Source: Longimicrobium sp. (GTDB lineage Bacteria > Gemmatimonadota > Gemmatimonadetes > Longimicrobiales > Longimicrobiaceae). From it: a DNA stretch of 5,662 bases. Position 1 is the first letter of the stretch. Every line of letters starts with the position of its first letter. Made by a program: the position numbers and the translations under genes. This document shows positions 1-4,447 of this stretch, in pieces. Location of the stretch: NCBI GenBank assembly GCA_030446945.1, contig JAUJMI010000257.1, positions 1 through 5,662 of the forward strand. Direction: 5' to 3'. The notes beneath the pieces are model-generated. The model was given only the letters and a program-made list of their open reading frames with translations, ran no database searches and was not told where the DNA came from.

Positions 1-1
1 G

Positions 2-247
2 GGCGCGCCGGACCTGGCGCGGCTCACGGTGCAGGAGGCGCTCGGCGACACCGCGCGCGACTGGCGTCTGGTGAACGTGCGTCGCGACGCCGAAAAACCC
101 GCCGTGCTGGAGTACCTGGTGCGGCTCAAGGACGAGATCACCCCGGCCGAGCTGGTGGGGGCGCTGGACGAGCGCTGGTCCGCGCAGGTCTCGGCCGCGG
201 AGTACGTCCCCTTCCGCACCCGGAAGAAGAAGCGCAAGAAGGGCTAG
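2..247 (+). CDS. C-terminal fragment of an unidentified protein with a basic tail (5' end missing)
   Basis: The frame is open from the window edge to a TAG stop at 245-247, giving 81 visible codons. A GTG at 29 is in frame, but the reading continues upstream of it without a stop, so I treat it as internal and the gene as truncated by the window edge. The visible part has mixed alpha/beta character, with a segment reading VLEYLVRLKDEITPAELVGA, then a basic tail RTRKKKRKKG at the extreme C-terminus. No membrane segment or catalytic motif is visible. The segment resembles the cytosolic C-terminal portion of DUF4956-type membrane proteins as I remember them, but this is a weak impression and I would not name the gene from it. 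The basic tail could contact nucleic acid or the membrane surface, which is also inference. A spacer of about 400 bases separates it from the next gene. Confidence 0.72.
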   Translation, partial: GAPDLARLTVQEALGDTARDWRLVNVRRDAEKPAVLEYLVRLKDEITPAELVGALDERWSAQVSAAEYVPFRTRKKKRKKG

Positions 248-418
248 CGGGTGCGCTCGCGCGCTCGTGCTAGCGGCGGGGCTCCTCTCCGCGTGCACGA
301 GCGCCGGCCGAGCGTGATGATCTTCGGGGCCCTGGCGGAGTGACGTCCGCGGGGCCTTGGTCGTTCCTGCCTGCGGGAACCGGAGGCGGTGAGGCGCGGG
401 GCACAGCAACAGCGGCCT
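248..418. other. Gene-free spacer, first part
   Basis: I see no convincing gene here. The octamer gctagcgg occurs at 243-250 and again at 269-276. An imperfect 11-base direct repeat, cggggccYtgg, lies at 325-335 and 350-360. A small inverted repeat (gcgga at 335-339, tccgc at 346-350) sits between the two 11-mers. One short frame ending at 317 reads like a lipoprotein signal (see findings) but carries only six residues after the lipobox-like cysteine. No rho-independent terminator with a T-run is visible after the stop at 247. Confidence 0.5.
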
Positions 419-551
419 CACACAGAGACACAGAGACACAGAGACACAGAGGAAGAACTGCAAAAGGGGTTCGCTGTGGCTCGCGGTTCGCTCCGTGTCC
501 TCTGTGTCAGGTTTTTCAGTCGATTTTCTCCGCGTCTCCGCGCCTCCGCGT
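419..551. repeat. Composite dispersed-type repeat built from inverted octamers (CACAGAGA / YCTCYGYG)
   Basis: The left arm at 421-452 is four tandem octamers: cacagaga three times, then cacagagg. The right side carries octamers of the reverse-complement type: gctccgtg at 490-497, cctctgtg at 499-506, and three in tandem at 527-550 (tctccgcg, tctccgcg, cctccgcg). The ten bases at 443-452 are exactly complementary to 499-508, so the element can fold as a long hairpin. The copies differ mainly by C/T changes. I recall similar cacagaga...ctccgcg spacers recurring in Longimicrobium and some other high-GC phyla, but I cannot count copies here. It ends about 95 bases before the oxidoreductase start, so it may lie in that gene's leader or upstream of its promoter. 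Confidence 0.8.
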
Positions 552-578
552 GAGCCTGCGGTTAGGCGGCCCGGGTCC

Positions 579-600
579 TGTAAAGTACGTTTGTTTGCAG
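579..600 (+). promoter_or_regulatory. Weak candidate promoter patch upstream of the oxidoreductase gene
   Basis: This is the most AT-rich stretch between the octamer repeat and the start codon at 645. It contains TAAAGT at 581-586, four of six matches to a -10 consensus, immediately preceded by TG. No good -35 hexamer lies 16-18 bases upstream. A start of transcription near 593 would give a leader of about 50 bases. The assignment is speculative and rests only on local base composition. Confidence 0.2.
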
Positions 601-635
601 CGCGCGGAGGGCTTCCGCCGACGACCCGCCCCAGT

Positions 636-639
636 GGAG
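636..639 (+). promoter_or_regulatory. Ribosome binding site that fixes the oxidoreductase start
   Basis: GGAG lies five bases before the ATG at 645. It decides the start: the same frame stays open upstream to a GTG at 495, but that codon sits inside the octamer repeat and has no comparable binding site. Confidence 0.7.
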
Positions 640-644
640 CACCG

Positions 645-3212
645 ATGACCGAGCACAGCAACATCGACCCGGCAGAGAGGAAGGAGCTGGAAGAGCGGGC
701 GTCGGTCGAGCCGGAGCAGGGGGCGATCCGGGGGGACGTGGCGGACGGGGAGCAGGCGAACGCGTGGGAGAGCGCCAAGATCGGCATCGCCAGCGAGGGC
801 GGGGTGCATCGCGAGATGGCGCGCGCCGGAGAGCCCCCCGCCACCGCCGCCGACGAGGCGTTCCACGGCCGCGTCCGCGCGCAGCCGCCCGAGGAGCACA
901 CCGGTCTGCGCACGGGCGAGGTGCAGAAGACGGCCGCGGGGATCAACGCCGTGCGCGTCGCGATGAAGTACACGCTCGACGAGATGGGCGCGGCGGACGG
1001 CGCGCGGATGCTCCAGAAGCTCAACCAGGAGGGCGGCTTCGACTGCCAGAGCTGCGCCTGGCCGGACCCCCCGCCGGGCGAGCGGCCGATGTTCGCGGAG
1101 TACTGCGAGAACGGCGCAAAGGTCACCGCCGAGGAGAACACGCGGAAGCTGATCGACGCCGATTTCTTCCGGCGCTACAGCGTGGCCGAGCTCTCCGGGA
1201 GGTCGGACCACTGGCTGGCGAAGCAGGGGCGCATCGACCGGCCCATGGTGCTGCGCGACGGGGCCACGCACTACGAGCCGATCGAGTGGGACGAGGCGTT
1301 CGCGCTGATCGCGGCGGAGCTGAACGCGCTGGGCTCGCCGGACGAGGCGGCGTTCTACACCTCCGGGCGCACGGCCAACGAGACGGCATTCCTTTACCAG
1401 CTCTTCGTGCGGCACTTCGGCACCAACAACCTGCCGGACTGCTCCAACATGTGCCACGAGTCCAGCGGCAGCGCCCTCACCGACTGCATCGGGATCGGCA
1501 AGGGGACGGTGTCGCTGGACGACGTGCACCACGCCGACCTGCTGATCAGCATCGGCCAGAACCCCGGATCGTGCCACCCGCGCATGCTAACCGCGCTCCA
1601 GCGGCTGAAGCGCAACGGGGGGAAGGTCATCGCCATCAATCCCCTCCCCGAGACGGGGCTGAACCACTTCAAGCACCCGCAGGACCTCAAGCATCCCGGC
1701 CGCATCCTGAGCGTGCTGGTGGGCGACGGCACGCCCATCGCCGAGTTCTTTGTGCCGGTGCGCATCGCGGGCGACGTGGCGCTCCTCAAGGGCGTGCTCA
1801 AGGAGATGCTGGAGGAGGAGGAGCGGCGCCCGGGGACTGTCTTCGACCACGACTTCATCCGCACCCACACGCACGGCTACGAGGCCTTCGTCGAGGACCT
1901 GCGTGCCGAGAGCTGGGACCTCATCGTCGAGCAGAGCGGGGTGGAACGCGCGCAGATCGGCAGCGTGGCGGAGATGGTGATGCGGCACGAGCGCATCATC
2001 GTCGCGTGGGCGATGGGGCTCACGCAGCAGCCGTACGCGGTGAGCGCCATCCAGGAGATCGTCAACCTCCTCCTGCTCAAGGGGAGCATCGGGAAGAAGG
2101 GCGCGGGCGCGCTCCCCGTGCGCGGCCACAGCAACGTGCAGGGCGACCGCACGGTGGGGATCTGGGAACGCATGCCGGCGAGGTTCCTGGATGCCATCCA
2201 GCGGGAGTTCGGCTTCGACCCGCCGCGCCACCACGGCTACGACACCGTGGAGACCATCAGGGCGATGCACGCGGGGAAGGTGAAGGTGTTCTTTGGGATG
2301 GGCGGCAACTTCCTCTCCGCCGGGCCGGACACGGAGTACACGGCCGCCGCCATGCGCCGCTGCCGCCTCACGGCGCACGTCTCCATCAAGCTCAACCGCG
2401 GCCACCTGGTAACGGGGCGGCGGGCGCTGATCCTTCCCACCATCGGCCGGGCCGAGCGCGACGTGCAGGCCACGGGCGAGCAGTTCGTGAGCGCCGAGAA
2501 CTCGATGGGCGTGGTGCGCACGTCTCGCGGCGTGCTGGACCCCGCGTCGCCGCACCTGCTGAGCGAGCCCACCATCGTCGCGCGCCTGGCGACGGCCACG
2601 CTCGGCCCGCGCAGCCGCGTGGACTGGAACGCGCTGATCGCCGACTACGACCGCATCCGCGACCGAATCGAGCGGGTGATCCCCGGCTTCGACGGCTATA
2701 ACCGCCGCCTGCGCGAGCACAGCGAGCTCACCCTCCCCAACCTGCCGCGCGACCGGCGTGAGTTCAGCACCACGACGGGGAAGGCCAACTTTACCGTGCA
2801 CCGCATCCAGCCGGTGAAGCTGGAGCCGGGGCAGCTGGTGATGATGTCGATGCGCAGCCACGACCAGTTCAACACCACGGTCTACGGCCTGGACGACCGC
2901 TACCGCGGCATCTACAACGAGCGCCGCGTGGTGATGATGAACGACGACGACGTCCGCGAGCTGGGTCTGGCCCCCGGCGACGTGGTGGACCTGACGAGCC
3001 ACTTCCGCGGGGAGGAGCGGGTGGCGCGGCACTTCATCGTGGTGAGGTTCCCCATCCCGCGCCGCTGCGCCGCCACGTACTATCCCGAGACCAACGTCCT
3101 GGTCCCGATCGGCAGCGTGGCGCAACGCAGCAACACCCCGACCTCCAAGTTCGTGATCATCACGGTGGCGAAGTCAGAGCGGAGCGGGCGGTTCGATTAC
3201 GACCGGGTGTGA
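645..3212 (+). CDS. FdhF/YdeP family molybdopterin oxidoreductase (formate dehydrogenase alpha-like)
   Basis: This encodes an 855-residue protein of the clade that includes E. coli YdeP and Ralstonia CbbB-type proteins: bis-MGD molybdenum enzymes related to formate dehydrogenase H whose physiological substrate is mostly unsettled. Family landmarks in order are GFDCQSCAWPDP (132-142, C134 and C137), YCENGAK (153-159), a Pro-Asp-Cys-Ser-Asn-Met-Cys-His-Glu run (264-272), IGQNPGSCHPRML (303-315), the central domain around RGHSNVQGDRT (493-503), and a C-terminal molybdopterin dinucleotide-binding domain from about 725 with SHDQFNTTVYGLDDRYRGI (738-756) and SNTPTSK (829-835). C270-H271 aligns with the Sec140-His141 active-site pair of E. 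coli FdhF, so this is a cysteine form. Residues 1 to about 90 are a hydrophilic, Glu/Ala-rich extension without a twin-arginine signal, so the protein is probably cytoplasmic. The family is usually about 760 residues, and the extension accounts for the extra length. No electron-transfer subunit or fdhD gene is visible. The family call is secure; the reaction is not. Confidence 0.95.
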   Translation: MTEHSNIDPAERKELEERASVEPEQGAIRGDVADGEQANAWESAKIGIASEGGVHREMARAGEPPATAADEAFHGRVRAQPPEEHTGLRTGEVQKTAAGINAVRVAMKYTLDEMGAADGARMLQKLNQEGGFDCQSCAWPDPPPGERPMFAEYCENGAKVTAEENTRKLIDADFFRRYSVAELSGRSDHWLAKQGRIDRPMVLRDGATHYEPIEWDEAFALIAAELNALGSPDEAAFYTSGRTANETAFLYQLFVRHFGTNNLPDCSNMCHESSGSALTDCIGIGKGTVSLDDVHHADLLISIGQNPGSCHPRMLTALQRLKRNGGKVIAINPLPETGLNHFKHPQDLKHPGRILSVLVGDGTPIAEFFVPVRIAGDVALLKGVLKEMLEEEERRPGTVFDHDFIRTHTHGYEAFVEDLRAESWDLIVEQSGVERAQIGSVAEMVMRHERIIVAWAMGLTQQPYAVSAIQEIVNLLLLKGSIGKKGAGALPVRGHSNVQGDRTVGIWERMPARFLDAIQREFGFDPPRHHGYDTVETIRAMHAGKVKVFFGMGGNFLSAGPDTEYTAAAMRRCRLTAHVSIKLNRGHLVTGRRALILPTIGRAERDVQATGEQFVSAENSMGVVRTSRGVLDPASPHLLSEPTIVARLATATLGPRSRVDWNALIADYDRIRDRIERVIPGFDGYNRRLREHSELTLPNLPRDRREFSTTTGKANFTVHRIQPVKLEPGQLVMMSMRSHDQFNTTVYGLDDRYRGIYNERRVVMMNDDDVRELGLAPGDVVDLTSHFRGEERVARHFIVVRFPIPRRCAATYYPETNVLVPIGSVAQRSNTPTSKFVIITVAKSERSGRFDYDRV

Positions 3213-3249
3213 GGAGCGGCCCTCACCCCCGGCTCGCTACACTCACCTG

Positions 3250-3304
3250 CCCCCTCTCCCGATAACAGGAGAGGGCTCCGCCCTCACGTTATCGAGAGAG
3301 GGGG
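3250..3304. repeat. Nested inverted repeat (17-bp stem enclosing a 6-bp hairpin)
   Basis: Positions 3250-3266 pair with 3288-3304 over 17 bases with one C/A mismatch (3259 against 3295). Inside the loop, gagggc at 3271-3276 pairs with gccctc at 3280-3285 around a three-base loop. A competing fold pairs ccctctcc at 3252-3259 with ggagaggg at 3268-3275. The element starts 38 bases after the oxidoreductase stop, so its RNA could help terminate or protect that transcript. No T-run follows, so it is not a canonical intrinsic terminator. Confidence 0.8.
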
Positions 3305-3337
3305 CGCAGGGCGGCGCGGGTCGCACAGATCTCGTAG

Positions 3338-3357
3338 GGGCGCGATTCATCGCGCCC
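3338..3357. repeat. Perfect palindromic hairpin GGGCGCGA-TTCA-TCGCGCCC
   Basis: An 8-bp perfect stem (3338-3345 with 3350-3357) closes a four-base TTCA loop. I recall near-identical gtaggggcgcgatt..atcgcgccc motifs as widely scattered intergenic repeats in several high-GC phyla, which fits a REP-like element better than a gene-specific regulator. No T-run follows it. Confidence 0.75.
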
Positions 3358-3405
3358 GTGCCAGAGGCCGCTCCGCAGCCCGTCGCACCGCGCCGAAATC
3401 CCGCA

Positions 3406-3439
3406 GGGGCAACCCCACGTGGCTGCACGTGCCTGCCCC
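3406..3439. repeat. Two-tier hairpin with paired CACGTG sites
   Basis: The outer stem pairs ggggca (3406-3411) with tgcccc (3434-3439). The inner stem pairs two copies of the self-complementary hexamer cacgtg (3416-3421 and 3426-3431) around a gctg loop. A small asymmetric internal loop separates the tiers. The two cacgtg sites are also 10 bp apart on the duplex, about one helical turn, so a DNA-binding role is possible. A dispersed-repeat origin seems likelier given its neighbours. Confidence 0.6.
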
Positions 3440-3475
3440 CGGGCCGAGCAGCGCACGGCGCGAACGCACGCAAAC

Positions 3476-3507
3476 GCCCCTCCCCCAGCAGTTTTTGGGG
3501 GAGGGGC
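3476..3507. repeat. Perfect 12-bp stem hairpin with a T-rich loop
   Basis: The 12 bases at 3476-3487 (gcccctccccca) are perfectly complementary to 3496-3507, leaving an eight-base loop, gcagtttt. The T-run lies in the loop, not after the stem, so this is not a standard intrinsic terminator in either direction, although the stem is strong enough to pause or block polymerase. It sits 81 bases before the radC start codon. Confidence 0.8.
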
Positions 3508-3545
3508 AGCGAGGTGCCGAGCGGGGAGAGGGCCCGCGGTACCCT

Positions 3546-3579
3546 CCCCCCCATTCCCCATTCCCCATTCCCCATTCCT
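3546..3579. repeat. 7-bp tandem repeat (ATTCCCC) with a minus-strand G-quadruplex motif, abutting the radC start
   Basis: After a run of seven C at 3546-3552 come three full ATTCCCC units (3553-3573) and a partial fourth (ATTCC at 3574-3578). On the minus strand this reads as four G-runs of 4, 4, 4 and 7 bases separated by AAT, which meets the usual definition of an intramolecular G-quadruplex; the plus strand is the matching C-rich partner. The tract ends 9-10 bases before the radC GTG and takes up the place where a ribosome binding site would be expected. Confidence 0.85.
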
Positions 3580-3588
3580 CCACCCGCC

Positions 3589-4338
3589 GTGACCACCTAC
3601 ACCATCAAAGAATGGCCCACCGCCGATCAGCCGCGCGAGCGCCTGCGCATGCTGGGGCCGCGGGCGCTCGCGTCCAGGGAGCTGCTGGCGCTGCTGATCG
3701 AGACCGGAAGGCCCGCGCACGAAGGACGCGCGGCCAAGACTGCGCTGGACCTGGCCGGCGACCTGCTCCGCTGGACCGCGCAGGGCGGGAGCGGGCACGA
3801 GTCGCTGCGTCGCATCCTCACGGCGCCGCCCAGCGCCATCTGCGAGGTGTACGGAATCGGACCGGCCAAGGCGGCCAAGATCCTGGCGGCCATGGAGCTG
3901 GGGCGCCGCGCCACCGAGGAGGTCAGGGGCGAGCGCGACCGGATCGCGTCTCCGCGTGACGTGTACGAGAGGATGCGGCTGGTGATGCGCGACCTGCCGC
4001 AGGAGGAGTTCCACGTTCTCCTGCTCAACACCCAGAACCAGGTGCTCCGCGACGTGGTGGTGACGCGCGGCACCCTGGACGCGTCGCTGGTGCACCCGCG
4101 CGAGGTCTTCCGCCCCGCGCTGGCCGAATCCGCGGCGTCGCTGATCCTCGTGCACAACCATCCCAGCGGCGAGCCCACGCCCTCCGCCGAGGACCGCGCG
4201 GTCACGGTGCAGCTCGCCGAAGCGGGGGAGCTGCTGGGGATTCCCGTGCTCGATCACGTGGTCGTGGGGGAGGGGCGCTACGTCTCGTTCGTGGAGAGCG
4301 GGATCCTGGATGGCGCGAGGGCTTCCCCCCTGGTGTAG
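3589..4338 (+). CDS. radC: RadC family protein (JAB1/MPN metalloprotein, putative DNA repair)
   Basis: This encodes 249 residues, slightly above the usual length of about 225. The N-terminus, TIKEWPTADQPRERLRMLG (5-23), matches the family's conserved PRERL region, which fixes the GTG start. The same frame is open upstream to 3358, but that part is only hairpins and simple repeat. A helix-hairpin-helix segment with VYGIGPAKAAKIL lies at 87-99. The MPN domain follows from about 120, with HPREVFRPAL (169-178) and the JAMM signature H189-N-H191-PSGEPTPS-A-E-D202, in which both histidines, Ser199 and Asp202 are present; E139 or E140 is the probable catalytic glutamate. The sequence is therefore consistent with an active zinc hydrolase fold, although RadC's biochemical role is unsettled and its original link to recombinational repair has been questioned. 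An insertion of several residues (about 41-52, Arg/Ala/Lys-rich) follows the ETG motif. No Shine-Dalgarno sequence precedes the GTG. Confidence 0.95.
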   Translation: MTTYTIKEWPTADQPRERLRMLGPRALASRELLALLIETGRPAHEGRAAKTALDLAGDLLRWTAQGGSGHESLRRILTAPPSAICEVYGIGPAKAAKILAAMELGRRATEEVRGERDRIASPRDVYERMRLVMRDLPQEEFHVLLLNTQNQVLRDVVVTRGTLDASLVHPREVFRPALAESAASLILVHNHPSGEPTPSAEDRAVTVQLAEAGELLGIPVLDHVVVGEGRYVSFVESGILDGARASPLV

Positions 4339-4355
4339 ATTGGTAGTATGACTAC
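4323..4355 (+). promoter_or_regulatory. Candidate promoter for rel at the radC 3' end
   Basis: The bases tgtagattggtagtatgac form an unusually AT-rich patch in GC-rich surroundings. TAGTAT at 4344-4349 matches a -10 hexamer at five of six positions. Upstream TTCCCC at 4323-4328 is a poor -35 with 15-base spacing. A short inverted repeat (gtagt at 4343-4347, actac at 4351-4355) is centred on the same spot. Transcription would start near 4356, giving rel a leader of about 90 bases. This is a candidate only. Confidence 0.3.
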
Positions 4356-4385
4356 TCTCGTCCCCCGCAGGCCGGCCCGTCCCTG

Positions 4386-4407
4386 CGCCGCGCGCATCCG
4401 CGCGGCG
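4386..4407 (+). promoter_or_regulatory. GC-only hairpin in the radC-rel leader
   Basis: A perfect 9-bp stem (cgccgcgcg at 4386-4394 with its complement at 4399-4407) closes a four-base catc loop. It lies 29 bases before the rel ribosome binding site. No T-run follows, so it is not an evident terminator. It could partly insulate rel from radC transcripts or shape the rel leader. Confidence 0.5.
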
Positions 4408-4435
4408 GGGGCTGGCGCGCGGCCGCACGCCGCCC

Positions 4436-4440
4436 GAGGG
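4436..4440 (+). promoter_or_regulatory. Ribosome binding site for rel
   Basis: GAGGG lies seven bases before the GTG at 4448. It supports that GTG over later in-frame starts. The frame is closed upstream by a TGA at 4349-4351, and no ATG or GTG lies between the two. Confidence 0.75.
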
Positions 4441-4447
4441 TAGCGCC

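Noticed and set aside
421..452. CRISPR-like array
   Set aside because: The units are contiguous octamers without spacers, and no cas genes are present.
554..567. gcct...gttaggc as an integron attC-like core
   Set aside because: GTTAGGC fits the GTTRRRY core, but I find no matching RYYYAAC partner at a suitable distance and no integron genes. It is probably chance.
495..644. Upstream extension of the oxidoreductase frame to a GTG at 495
   Set aside because: The extra 50 codons run through the octamer repeat and have no ribosome binding site. The ATG at 645 has GGAG at proper spacing.
340..648. Predicted 102-codon + frame in the first spacer
   Set aside because: It translates the octamer repeat (HRDTETQRHRG), has no ribosome binding site, and overlaps the true start of the oxidoreductase gene.
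764..2701. Long alternative + frame of 645 codons within the oxidoreductase gene
   Set aside because: Its Arg/Ala/Gly-rich composition is typical of a shifted frame of a GC-rich gene, and it has no recognisable motifs. The overlapping frame is an unmistakable FdhF/YdeP protein.
1587..3125. Long antisense open frame opposite the oxidoreductase
   Set aside because: It is His/Val/Ala/Arg-rich with no motif. High GC leaves few stops opposite real genes.
3488..3507. Intrinsic terminator at the 12-bp hairpin
   Set aside because: The T-run is in the loop and no U-tract follows the stem in either direction.
3358..3588. Upstream extension of the radC frame to a GTG at 3358
   Set aside because: The 77 extra codons translate hairpins and the ATTCCCC tract. 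Homology to RadC begins right at the GTG at 3589.
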